64,000 nt of DNA from Bdellovibrionales bacterium Ga0074139 (GCA_001464795.1 LNEB01000011.1:62001-126000), one strand, 5' to 3'; shown: positions 52,906 through 61,531, numbered from the stretch's first letter. A program made the numbers and translations. Notes: a model not told the origin generated them from the letters alone.

Positions 52906-54201
52906 ATGAAAAATAAGAACTTTACCAATAAACTTATGATGCCCCTTTTTGTCCTAGTGAATATCTTTTCGACAGTTGCACTTAGCCAAACCAGTCCCGA
53001 AGGACACTATCGAGATGAAAATGGAAATATTGTTTTTGATTTGAAAACATGCAGTGAGATTCCATGCACTTTAAGTTACAAATCAGCAAAAATTGAGATT
53101 TTACATGGAGGCATTTACAAACCTCAGGGTACTACTATTTTAGTTGCTAACAGTGCAAATCCAATTACGGTTAAATCTTCACTGCCCATCAGCTATGTCA
53201 AAATGCTTACTGATCACACTCGGCTGCAAACCAATACAACCTCTAACAGAACATCATTAATTAAAACATGTGAATATAACGGACCTACAAGCAAATGGGT
53301 TGTTACAAAAAATGACAATGTAGTAATAAACCGTGTTGAGATAGAAGTATCTAATAGCTGCTCTGGTTCTGCACAATTGCAATTTGTTGCAGTAATGGCT
53401 GGAAATACCGACACAATTGTTGAAGACATGAAAAATGCGTCAAGTCCTCTGATCCTTACTTACACATCAATTGGTGAACACTTAAGTGACTTTAGACAAA
53501 TAGTTTCTAAAAACAGTTCTGATGCACGCCATCTTAATCGATTAGAATCACAAATTAAAAACACATTAAAACTAATGGTCGATGAAAAAGGAAATGCCCT
53601 ACTACCCGTTACCCACAGAAAAATAACTGAAAGTTCTAGAATGATAATGGTACTTGCAACAGTATTAGAAGAAATAACTGACAGCTATGATTTCACTTCA
53701 AGATTCTTGGAACCACTAGAACCTGCAAAAAAGTCACTCAATAAGCTATCTCAACAAATTCGTACACTTTATGGATGGGACGATGGATTGGCTGGTTCAG
53801 GCTCAAAAGCTTTAGCAGCCTTAGGAACCATATTAGATTCAGAGCTACGAAGTCTTTATTCATTAACCGCCACGTTTAATAATGACGCAAAGACAGCACA
53901 AGCCTTCAACGCCATTTTCAGAGCTAATTCTGTTTTAGTGGCCAAAGTAAATGCTTCTAACGCAGGTGATATCGCAGGTACAGATGCAGCAAAAACTGTG
54001 ATTCAAAATTGGAACTCAGCTGAGTTTCAAAATATTCTGCAATTAGCAATGAGTGCACCTAAAGATGCGCAATCACAGATTCAAAATAGAATTCTTATGG
54101 CCCTGACTGCAATTGAATCAATCAAAGACTATGTGGACCCTAAAGATGAACTTAAATCAGCCATTGATTTGCCCACATCTGTTCGTTCAAAGTTAAAATA
54201 A
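52906..54201 (+). CDS. Secreted paralogue A of the module
   Basis: 431 aa. Signal peptide (NKLMMPLFVLVNIFSTVALSQ). The N-terminal mature part has GHYRDENGNIVFDLKTCSEIPC with a cysteine pair; the middle is divergent; the C-terminal 230 residues form a helical domain (RHLNRLESQIKNTL, RMIMVLATVLEEITD, YGWDDGLAGSGSKALAALGT, RANSVLVAKVNAS) ending SVRSKLK. The closest relative in the window is the 449-aa protein at 55003, with the C-terminal part strongly alike. Function unknown; helical repeats suggest a structural or binding role outside the cytoplasm. SD AGGAGC. Confidence 0.78.
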   Translation: MKNKNFTNKLMMPLFVLVNIFSTVALSQTSPEGHYRDENGNIVFDLKTCSEIPCTLSYKSAKIEILHGGIYKPQGTTILVANSANPITVKSSLPISYVKMLTDHTRLQTNTTSNRTSLIKTCEYNGPTSKWVVTKNDNVVINRVEIEVSNSCSGSAQLQFVAVMAGNTDTIVEDMKNASSPLILTYTSIGEHLSDFRQIVSKNSSDARHLNRLESQIKNTLKLMVDEKGNALLPVTHRKITESSRMIMVLATVLEEITDSYDFTSRFLEPLEPAKKSLNKLSQQIRTLYGWDDGLAGSGSKALAALGTILDSELRSLYSLTATFNNDAKTAQAFNAIFRANSVLVAKVNASNAGDIAGTDAAKTVIQNWNSAEFQNILQLAMSAPKDAQSQIQNRILMALTAIESIKDYVDPKDELKSAIDLPTSVRSKLK

Positions 54202-54340
54202 AAAAGGGGACTACCTAATTATATTTAGTAGTCCCTTCTTCAAATTCGAAACCTATCACTTATTTCTATAAAAAATGAAATGGCCATTCAACTCGGCTGT
54301 TCTAATTCTTTGTTACAATTCAATGCTTAAAAATTTCTAT
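54202..54340 (+). pseudogene. Remnant of the module regulator gene
   Basis: Two blocks match the beginning of the regulator gene at 56370 at nucleotide level. The first, about 54204-54250, resembles 56400-56450 (shared GGGACTACC and CTTCTT). The second, about 54260-54325, resembles 56525-56590 (shared TGGCCATTCA, CGGCTGTTC-like and TTTGTTACA). Roughly 80 bases between them are deleted, frames are broken, and the rest of the gene is gone. The GGGACTAC/GTAGTCCC inverted repeat at 54207-54235 is a by-product or may now act as terminator. Confidence 0.75.
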
Positions 54341-54410
54341 TCCAGATGATCATTTCAATAAACTCAGTAGTTGGTTTAGTTTATTTTTTCGAGTCAAAAC
54401 GTTAGTCAAA

Positions 54411-54540
54411 ACGCGCCACTTGTGCGCCAAAATGAGACATTAAACCATATCTTTTCACGCCAATTTTGCTAATGCGTAGCTAAATTCTCAGTCCTTTCAG
54501 TATCTTACAAATTGCAGACACTGTATGTGGTGGAATCAAG
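54411..54540 (+). promoter_or_regulatory. Control region copy 2 with phased GCGCCA repeats
   Basis: GCGCCA at 54413 and 54424 and ACGCCA at 54457 keep the 11- and 33-base spacings of copy 1. The block TATCTTACAAAT and CAGACACTGTATGTGGTGG downstream also matches copy 1. Its conservation in both copies, unlike the first genes, supports a functional role as promoter and operator. Confidence 0.6.
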
Positions 54541-54589
54541 TCAACACCTTTAAAACTAGATCAGAAATAACAACACAAAAGGAGATAAA

Positions 54590-54919
54590 ATGAAAAAATT
54601 TAATATGATTCTGATTTTCACAGCACTAACAAGCTCTCAACAAGCATTCGCACAACTAGGTGATTCGATTCTAGGAGCTACTTTTTCACCGCTGCTAACA
54701 TCAAAAGTTGTATTCAGTGATGGTGGAGTAATTCGACAAAATGACTTTATCATGGTCAGTGATGACGCAATGATCGCAATTGAAACTGGTGAAATAACTG
54801 ATGCCCTAGCATCCGTTATGGAAAAAATGAAAACAACAGATTCAATCTATTCAACAATGAATGAAGAACAACTGATTCATGAAATCATTGGTTTCACTAA
54901 CCAAGGTACAAAAGAATAA
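54590..54919 (+). CDS. Secreted first-slot protein of module copy 2
   Basis: 109 aa. Signal peptide MKKFNMILIFTALTSSQQAFAQ. The mature domain has a beta part (TSKVVFSDGGVIRQNDFIMVSDD) and a helical part (EITDALASVMEKMKTTDSIY). Not the same family as the 242-aa first-slot protein of copy 1, although both stand at the same position between the same control region and hairpin. SD AAAGGAG. Function unknown. Confidence 0.7.
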   Translation: MKKFNMILIFTALTSSQQAFAQLGDSILGATFSPLLTSKVVFSDGGVIRQNDFIMVSDDAMIAIETGEITDALASVMEKMKTTDSIYSTMNEEQLIHEIIGFTNQGTKE

Positions 54920-54927
54920 CAACCAAT

Positions 54928-54968
54928 CCAAGAATCACGCCTTCCACCGCTTTTGGCGTGATTCTTGG
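54928..54968 (+). promoter_or_regulatory. Intercistronic hairpin, copy 2
   Basis: CCAAGAATCACGCC (54928-54941) and GGCGTGATTCTTGG (54955-54968): the same two arms as copy 1, with only the loop differing. The arms are completely conserved between copies. Confidence 0.75.
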
Positions 54969-55002
54969 ACTCTAAATAACTAATACTTTAAGGAGCTATT
55001 CA

Positions 55003-56352
55003 ATGAAGAACAACCAACTAAAAAACAGCTTTCTGATGCCGATTTTTGTCCTAGTGAATATCTTTTCGACACTTGCATTTGGACAAAACTTATTGGAACC
55101 AAAGCCAAATGGTCATTTTACAGATAACAATGGCAATCTCGTTTTCAACTTGAATGAGTGTAAAGAAATTCCGTGTAAGCTTAGATATAAATTTGCAACA
55201 GTTGAGGTCACTAGCGGACGTTTGATGAGAACCGAAAGTGGAATTAATAAAGTTTATTCAGATGAGAATAGTTCATTTATTAAGATCCAATCAGATCAAT
55301 CGATAATATCAGCAAATGTTTTTGCAATTGAAAAAGTACTTAAATCTCATTCAAAATATAATGATAAATTTAGAGTTGCTTTTGCTTACTGCTCATCTGT
55401 TAGTCAAACGAAATCTCCATATTTAAATGAAAATCGCAATCTCGACACCACTAATGATGATACGACTACTAAACGGATAGAAGTGAGTCAGATAGCTGGA
55501 TGCATAGGTAGTATTGCTGTTAACTATGTCGTAATTGATGGGCGATTAGAAGTACCAACTGATTCTGCAGTAGAGGAAATGGATTTGTCTTCATTACCAC
55601 TTATTTCTATGTTAACAGCCGCAAATCAAAATCTAGTAAAATTCAAACAGATACTTCCTAAAGATAGTTCAGATTTACGTCACCTCAATCGACTAGAAAA
55701 ACAAATAGCAATAGCTATAAAGACTATGAATGGAGAATCTGGAAAGCCATTGCTTCCAATAACACATAGAAAAATAACTGAAAATCTACGAATGATTATG
55801 GTTTTATCGACAGTCCTTGAAGAAATCACTGATCGATACGATTTTGATACAGACTTACTGCGTCCGCTTTATACTTCAAAGCTTGTTCTTAACAAATTAT
55901 CTCGGCAAATTCGCAAGATGTATGGCTGGGATGAAGGACTAGCCGGATCTGGCTCTAAAGCCTTAGCTGCTTTAGGTACAGTACTTGATTCTGAGCTTAG
56001 AAGTCTTTATTCAATTTCAGCAGCATTTAATAACGATGCAAAAACAGCACAAGCTTTTAATGCACTTTTCAGAGCTAACTCAATTTTAGTTGCTAAAGTA
56101 AATGCATCGAATTCTGGAGATATTGCTGGCACGGACGCAGCAAAGGAAGTTATTAAGCAGTGGAACTCGACTGCTTTTCAAAGTATTTTGCAGATTTTAC
56201 TTAATGCACCTAAAGATGCTCAACCACAGGTTCAAAACAGAATTCTAATGGCATTGACTGCGATTGAATCAATCAAAGACTATGTCGATCCAAAAGGTGA
56301 TTTAAAGTCATCAATTGATGTACCGACATCTGTAAGATCAAAGCTAAAATAA
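55003..56352 (+). CDS. Secreted paralogue B of the module
   Basis: 449 aa. The signal peptide (SFLMPIFVLVNIFSTLAFGQ) is almost the same as in paralogue A, as are GHFTDNNGNLVF and the EIPCKL cysteine motif. The middle (about residues 70-200) has diverged or recombined. The C-terminal domain (RHLNRLEKQIAIAI, PLLPITHRKITENLRMIMV, YGWDEGLAGSGSKALAALGT, RANSILVAKVNAS) is strongly conserved. Intact, with SD AAGGAG. It is followed after 17 bases by the regulator gene, which is thus co-transcribed or closely linked. Confidence 0.78.
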   Translation: MKNNQLKNSFLMPIFVLVNIFSTLAFGQNLLEPKPNGHFTDNNGNLVFNLNECKEIPCKLRYKFATVEVTSGRLMRTESGINKVYSDENSSFIKIQSDQSIISANVFAIEKVLKSHSKYNDKFRVAFAYCSSVSQTKSPYLNENRNLDTTNDDTTTKRIEVSQIAGCIGSIAVNYVVIDGRLEVPTDSAVEEMDLSSLPLISMLTAANQNLVKFKQILPKDSSDLRHLNRLEKQIAIAIKTMNGESGKPLLPITHRKITENLRMIMVLSTVLEEITDRYDFDTDLLRPLYTSKLVLNKLSRQIRKMYGWDEGLAGSGSKALAALGTVLDSELRSLYSISAAFNNDAKTAQAFNALFRANSILVAKVNASNSGDIAGTDAAKEVIKQWNSTAFQSILQILLNAPKDAQPQVQNRILMALTAIESIKDYVDPKGDLKSSIDVPTSVRSKLK

Positions 56353-56369
56353 GAAAAGAAAACAAGAAG

Positions 56370-58382
56370 ATGAACACACTGGAAACACTTGAAAATTTTG
56401 AAAAGAAGGGACTACCAAATAATGTTTGGCAGTCTCTTCTTAATGAATTTCAAGCCAGTGAAGATCCCAACCAATGGCTACAAAATATTCAGTCACAATT
56501 TCCAAAGCTAGCTGACCTTGCACTGATTTCTGGAAAGTATGAACTGGCCATTCACTTAGGCTGCTCGAACCCTTTGTTACAGTTCAAAGCGCTTTATCTA
56601 GCTGGACAAAAAAAATCAGCTGAGCAACTTCTTAATCAGCAACCTGGGATCTTGGATTTAATGTGGCTACGAATTAACAATGAATCATTATTGGCCTTTG
56701 AAAAATATCATAACCAAATTTCTACTATGTGTAGTGACCTATCGAATGAAATTAAACTTGAAGTCTTGATGCAGTGGTCACTGGTTTTGTACAGTCTTGG
56801 AAAATGGACCGAGGTCATTGACACTTATAAATTAATATTTAATGAAGCTGAAAAAAATGATTCAAAATTCTACCAAGTGATTGCCGCTTTTAATTTAGCA
56901 ACAGCCTTTCAAAATTTGAATCAGAAACTTGAATCCAAAACCTGGCTTTGGGTTTGCCAAAATAAAATAGAAAATTTGAATTTCGATCATTTAAAAAATT
57001 CCATGCAGCTGTTTGAATTACAATCAGCCTTAAAAGAATCCGAATTTGAACAAGTCAGCCTTTTATCAAAAAAGTATTTAGCTAGTCAGGATCTCAATGT
57101 TTTGCAAAAAATTAAGGCCTTGCATGCCCTTGCAGAAAGCCAATCAGAATTAGGTGAAGTCTTTGAAGCCGAAATGACTTTAAGCCAATCCAGACAATTT
57201 TTATTAAGTTCTAGAATCGAACAATTTATGCCTGAACAAGAGATTCTGGAATTGAATTTAATTTCTTTGCAGCATCGACCTTCGAGATTTCAAATTAAGA
57301 AAGTTCTAGAAAACCCCAATTTAAAACTAGAGTATAAAGCAGCAGTGGCAAGATGGGCTTTTAAAACCAATGATATGTCGAAGACCATAAAGTTATCTCT
57401 TGAGATTCAAAAGCAAGATCCAGAAAACTTTGAAGATTTGTATGTTTTATTGTCTAATCGCCTTGAGCATCCGGGCAAAAAACCAAGAACAATTGAACAT
57501 CAGATTTTTAAATGCTGGCTATCTAAACAATGGAAAGGTTTAGATTATTTACAAACCTATTTGGAGATTGAAAAATCCATCTCACCTTGGAAAAAGGCTC
57601 TTTTTCACCTGACAGCTGGAATTGGCTTTTCCTTGCAGCAAGATCGTCCACAGGCAATTTTTGAATGGTCAGCTGGTCTTGATATAGCTAAATCCTCAGG
57701 CCTTGAAAGACTAGAAACTCTATTTTGCTTTCTATTACAAAATAATCCCGATCGCTTCACACTGAGTCCTGAAGAAGTCGCTTTTTATGAATCATTAGTG
57801 AACAAGATCAATATTCAACCAATTAAAATTTCAAAAAATGAAAAAGGCCATTTGAACGCCAATTCAGAGCTATCAGATCTTATTTTCGATGAAAATAAGA
57901 ATGAAGTTTTATGGCAAGAAAAGTCTATCTCTTTTCAACAGCAGCCCTTGTTAAAAAGAATACTGATTCAACTGTTTGAAAAACCGTCTGGTGTTACGAA
58001 AGAAGAATTAATCGCCAATGTATGGGGGCTTGAGTATCACCCTCTTCATCATGATCCCATGATCTATTCTGCTATTTCAAGGCTGAGGGATTTAGTTCCA
58101 ATCGAAAAAAATGATTTAGTTTATAAAATTCCAGCTACAATTAAATGGACATTTATTAGTACAAAAAAAGAAAACACTTTGTCTTTATCTGTCAGACAAA
58201 AATCAATTTTACAATTACTTGAAATCAATGAAGTCATTAGCCGCCGCGAAGTTGTTGAGTCTTTAAAAGTATCCGACCGCACAGCTCTTCGGGAACTGAC
58301 TTCATTGGTCAGAATGGGTTTGTTGAATCAAAGTGGTGCAGGCCGCGGTGTTCACTATTTAAAATGGAATCAAGGAGCTTAA
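56370..58382 (+). CDS. TPR-rich double winged-helix regulator
   Basis: 670 aa, cytoplasmic. Residues about 40-480 are helical, TPR-like (SGKYELAIHLGCSNP, VLYSLGKWTEVIDTYKLIF, IAAFNLATAFQNLN, ALAESQSELGEVFEAE). Near residue 535 lies an OmpR-like wing-helix domain: QPLLKRILIQLFEKPSGVTKEEL, then YSAISRLRDLV. The end (about 605-665) is a second HTH: LSVRQKSILQLLEINEVISRREVVESL. This suggests a transcription factor that senses a partner with its TPRs. Most probable target is the phased-repeat region upstream. It is intact, unlike the remnant at 54202. No SD is strong. Confidence 0.75.
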   Translation: MNTLETLENFEKKGLPNNVWQSLLNEFQASEDPNQWLQNIQSQFPKLADLALISGKYELAIHLGCSNPLLQFKALYLAGQKKSAEQLLNQQPGILDLMWLRINNESLLAFEKYHNQISTMCSDLSNEIKLEVLMQWSLVLYSLGKWTEVIDTYKLIFNEAEKNDSKFYQVIAAFNLATAFQNLNQKLESKTWLWVCQNKIENLNFDHLKNSMQLFELQSALKESEFEQVSLLSKKYLASQDLNVLQKIKALHALAESQSELGEVFEAEMTLSQSRQFLLSSRIEQFMPEQEILELNLISLQHRPSRFQIKKVLENPNLKLEYKAAVARWAFKTNDMSKTIKLSLEIQKQDPENFEDLYVLLSNRLEHPGKKPRTIEHQIFKCWLSKQWKGLDYLQTYLEIEKSISPWKKALFHLTAGIGFSLQQDRPQAIFEWSAGLDIAKSSGLERLETLFCFLLQNNPDRFTLSPEEVAFYESLVNKINIQPIKISKNEKGHLNANSELSDLIFDENKNEVLWQEKSISFQQQPLLKRILIQLFEKPSGVTKEELIANVWGLEYHPLHHDPMIYSAISRLRDLVPIEKNDLVYKIPATIKWTFISTKKENTLSLSVRQKSILQLLEINEVISRREVVESLKVSDRTALRELTSLVRMGLLNQSGAGRGVHYLKWNQGA

Positions 58383-58383
58383 T

Positions 58384-59658
58384 ATGAAAAAGCTAATCTA
58401 TTTAACAATTACTATTTTCAGTTCATTTGCAATGGCACAGAATTGCGATGTTTTTCAGATTGAGTCTCAAAATTCGGATTCAAAATCGACACGCCTTGGT
58501 AACGGGTTTGCCATTTCTGAAGATACAGTTGTTATTAATGATCACAGTCTCAGTGATAGTGCTACAGTCACATCGTCAGTGACTTTAAGACAGGGCCATT
58601 CAACTTTCCAAGGACAAGTTTTAAAAAGAGATTTCCATACCGATTTGGCTATCATCAAGGTTTCTCAGAAAAGTCTTAATGCCTGCAAACTTGGCACTAT
58701 CACAAACACAAATCTTACCATTCGTGGTTATGATAAAAATGATTCTACAATTTCCTTTATCCCTGCCATAGTGAAAACTTTAGAATCTAAGAAAATGACA
58801 GTCCCAGGTGTATTTCACTCCCTTGAAGTTGTTGCGGGTGGTAATTCGGAATTAAGAAAATCTCAATCGGGAAGTGTTTTGGAAAATAATGGTCATGTGG
58901 TTGGATTAATCACTCAAAAAACTTCTGAGGGAACGGCTCTTGCCATTTCCTCAAAGGATTTAAATCTCATTACAAAGCAAATGCTTAACAACCAATTACC
59001 AAAAAGAAATTATGAAGTGGACCGAAAGAACAAAAAAATCTATTTTGACGGACTTTTGCTAGAGCTTGATAACAAAAATAAAAGCGGCATTGGCGGCGTA
59101 AGTCCCCATGAAGGTCGAACGACTCCTATTTCCTTGGATGACTACGATTTAGGAGCTGTTCTTGTTGTCCTTCATGATATTTCTATTCTTCAAGTTAAAC
59201 AGCCTGCTTTAGCCAAAGCCTTACGTGAAGCACAGACGAAAAGAATATTTATTTCATCTATTGATGGAATTAAAATTTCCAATCAGCTTGATTTATTAAG
59301 AGTCCTAGGAAGTTGCAGCAGCTGTAAAATAGATAATTTTTGGGTTGAAATTCAAGATCCTGCACAAGTTCAAGATCCCACTTTAAAATTAATGGGAGCC
59401 CTATCCCTGTTAATTCTTGAACTTGAAAAATCAAATCAACCCGTGAAGGTTCAAAAAGTAGTTAATTCCATCCAAACCTTTAATCCTTTGCTTGCTAAAA
59501 GATTACAAGCCGCTGAGAAATCACAAGATGATATTCAATCTAAAATGATCATCCAAAAGCGCTGGAACAATGTGGAAGATGAACTCTCAAGTTTATGGCA
59601 TTCAGAAAGAACCTTGGACCTTTTAACCACCATTCGAGAGCTGATGATTAATCAATAA
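58384..59658 (+). CDS. Secreted trypsin-like serine protease with C-terminal helical domain
   Basis: 424 aa. Signal peptide MKKLIYLTITIFSSFAMAQ. Residues about 35-200 form a chymotrypsin-fold domain with all three triad elements: VINDHSL (His), HTDLAIIKV (Asp), and SQSGSVLENNGHVVGLI (Ser in SGS). The usual GNSGGP is GS-modified. Then comes a beta/helical region resembling a PDZ (IFISSIDGIKISNQLDLLRVLG) and a C-terminal helical end. One base after the regulator stop, SD AGGAGC: it belongs to the same operon and may process module proteins. 3' end overlaps the radical SAM gene by 11 bases. Confidence 0.72.
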   Translation: MKKLIYLTITIFSSFAMAQNCDVFQIESQNSDSKSTRLGNGFAISEDTVVINDHSLSDSATVTSSVTLRQGHSTFQGQVLKRDFHTDLAIIKVSQKSLNACKLGTITNTNLTIRGYDKNDSTISFIPAIVKTLESKKMTVPGVFHSLEVVAGGNSELRKSQSGSVLENNGHVVGLITQKTSEGTALAISSKDLNLITKQMLNNQLPKRNYEVDRKNKKIYFDGLLLELDNKNKSGIGGVSPHEGRTTPISLDDYDLGAVLVVLHDISILQVKQPALAKALREAQTKRIFISSIDGIKISNQLDLLRVLGSCSSCKIDNFWVEIQDPAQVQDPTLKLMGALSLLILELEKSNQPVKVQKVVNSIQTFNPLLAKRLQAAEKSQDDIQSKMIIQKRWNNVEDELSSLWHSERTLDLLTTIRELMINQ

Positions 59659-61531
59659 TGGTTAGGGATTTTGCGACAAAGTTTTTGCTAACCCTGGTTT
59701 TGGGCACTTTGTGTTCAAACCAAAATTGCATGGATTCTTCTAGACCCACTCCGTGCATAAAATTGTAAAGGGCTTTCTTTAAACCGTAGCCCATTTGATC
59801 ATGGTGGGCCACAGTAGGATCCTGAAAGGGAACTTCATATTCGGCAAACAAGCCTTCCTCGGGGGCTTCCCTGGGGTGAAGTGTCACTCCGAAGGCTTCG
59901 GGATTTTTTCCAACTGGTGAATGAACGGTAGCTAGAAAACGATGCCAGAAGCCTGAATCAATGCATTCGTTTTCAAATAACTGACGAACCATTTCTAAAC
60001 TATCAATAGTATCTTGATCCGTTTGAGTGGGAAATCCATACATCAAATAGGCATGGACATAAATGCCTGCTTTTTTAAAAGATTTTGTCACTTGAGCTAC
60101 TTTATCAAAATCAATTCCCTTGTTAATTAACTTTAAAAGCCTAGGGGTTGCAACTTCCAAACCTCCGGTGACTGCCACACAGCCAGCGTCAGCCATTAAT
60201 TGGGCCAGCTTTTCATCAAAGTGAGTATCAAAGCGTAAATTGCCCCACCAGCTGACTTTTAAGCCTCGCTTGAGGATTTCTTCGCTGACTTGTTTGAGAA
60301 GTGCGGGTGGTCCCGCTTCATCGACAAAATGAAATCCAGTGGACCCCGTTTGCAGAATCATTTTTTCCATATGATCCACAATCCGGCTGGCTTTTTGAGG
60401 CTCGAACCTTCCGATATAATCCAAGTTCACATCACAAAAAGCACATTTTTTCCAATAACAACCATGGGCTAAAATCAATTTATTCCAACGAAAATCAGAC
60501 CACATTCGGTGCATGGGATTTGGCATTTCCACCATGGAAATATAATCATTCAACGGTAAACCTTCATAATCCGGAGTCAAAACTTCTTTAAATGGTGCAT
60601 CTTTTATTTTTGGGTCTGAGATCTCAAGAACCTGATTATTTTTTAAAATTTTTGTTCTTAACAATTCTGATTGCTGACGTTGACCTTGTAAAAATTCAAT
60701 CAGGCACTTCAGTGGCATTTCACCATCATCAAAAATCAGAAAGTCCGTGTATTTAAAAATTCTTGGGTCCTGCATTTTTCGAAGCTCTGTGTTAACATAA
60801 CCTCCACCCATCACAATTTTGACTGTTGGATTTTGTAATTTCAAAATCTCGGCTGATCTGAGTGCACCATAAACATTTCCAGGAAAAGGCATGGTAAAGC
60901 CTACAAGCTCAGGCTTAAAATCTACGGTTGCTTCCGCTAAAACCTCGGCCATCATTTGATCAAGGAGGCCCATGGGTTGATCCAATTTTTTCTGTAAGGA
61001 TGAAAAAGATGACATCGAAGACGCTAAACTTTCACCATACCGGGAAAATTCAAAATCAGGATCCAGTCCATTTTTAATTACGTCAGCGATATCATCTAAG
61101 TATAACGAACCAATATACTTCGCTTGGTCCTGTAAACCCATTTCACCAAACTTTGATAGCAGCAGATCATCGTGTTCTTGCAGACTTACAAATCTGGGTC
61201 CTTCAGGTACCAGTTGCCGTCTTGCGAGCCTTAAAGCCATTGAAGAATCTTGGCCCTTTAAAAACCGAATCACAGGATCAATGGTATTTTGATAATCTTC
61301 AAAGGCCTCTAGAAAAAATAGGACTGAATCATGATGATGATCTTTTTTTAAAAGTTCAGTCTTCAAACGAGCCAACCCTGATTTTGAAAGCATTTTCAAA
61401 ATCACCAAGAGCCCTAAATCAATTTGTTTCACCTGTTGATTCAGGCTTTTCAAATAGGCTGTCAGATAAGGAGTCGCCGGATAGGGCGAGTTCATCTGAG
61501 TCATGGGGGGTGTAATAAGTAAAACTCTCAT
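59648..61531 (-). CDS. B12-binding-type radical SAM protein
   Basis: 627 aa. N-terminal cobalamin-binding-like region (MRVLLITPPMTQMNSPYP ... VGFTMPFPGNVYGAL, VMGGGYVNTELRK). The Fe-S motif is GCYWKKCAFCDV, Cys358-x4-Cys-x2-Cys, one residue longer than the usual CxxxCxxC. Then come FHFVDEAGP and TGGLEVATPRLLKLINKG, family blocks of B12/radical SAM proteins. Reaction unknown; relatives modify methyl groups or sulphur. Divergent from rlmK. Confidence 0.85.
   Translation of the reverse strand: MRVLLITPPMTQMNSPYPATPYLTAYLKSLNQQVKQIDLGLLVILKMLSKSGLARLKTELLKKDHHHDSVLFFLEAFEDYQNTIDPVIRFLKGQDSSMALRLARRQLVPEGPRFVSLQEHDDLLLSKFGEMGLQDQAKYIGSLYLDDIADVIKNGLDPDFEFSRYGESLASSMSSFSSLQKKLDQPMGLLDQMMAEVLAEATVDFKPELVGFTMPFPGNVYGALRSAEILKLQNPTVKIVMGGGYVNTELRKMQDPRIFKYTDFLIFDDGEMPLKCLIEFLQGQRQQSELLRTKILKNNQVLEISDPKIKDAPFKEVLTPDYEGLPLNDYISMVEMPNPMHRMWSDFRWNKLILAHGCYWKKCAFCDVNLDYIGRFEPQKASRIVDHMEKMILQTGSTGFHFVDEAGPPALLKQVSEEILKRGLKVSWWGNLRFDTHFDEKLAQLMADAGCVAVTGGLEVATPRLLKLINKGIDFDKVAQVTKSFKKAGIYVHAYLMYGFPTQTDQDTIDSLEMVRQLFENECIDSGFWHRFLATVHSPVGKNPEAFGVTLHPREAPEEGLFAEYEVPFQDPTVAHHDQMGYGLKKALYNFMHGVGLEESMQFWFEHKVPKTRVSKNFVAKSLTIID

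Larger units (their letters stand above)
51900..56610 (+). repeat. Tandem duplication of a secreted-protein/regulator module
   Basis: Copy 1 spans about 51900-54340 and copy 2 about 54390-56610. Shared in the same order: the phased GCGCCA control region, an SD with short first gene, a 14-bp intercistronic hairpin, and a long paralogous gene. After copy 1 the next stretch matches the beginning of the regulator gene that follows copy 2. Identity varies: the hairpins and paralogue C-terminal thirds are close, the first genes are not alike overall. Confidence 0.85.

Noticed and set aside
54207-54240. Rho-independent terminator after paralogue A
   Set aside because: The GGGACTAC/GTAGTCCC repeat lies inside sequence matching the regulator gene, so it is primarily a gene remnant; a secondary terminator role is possible.
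61153-61515. 120-aa plus-strand frame opposite the radical SAM gene
   Set aside because: Lies wholly inside a well-supported gene with no SD and no recognisable motif.
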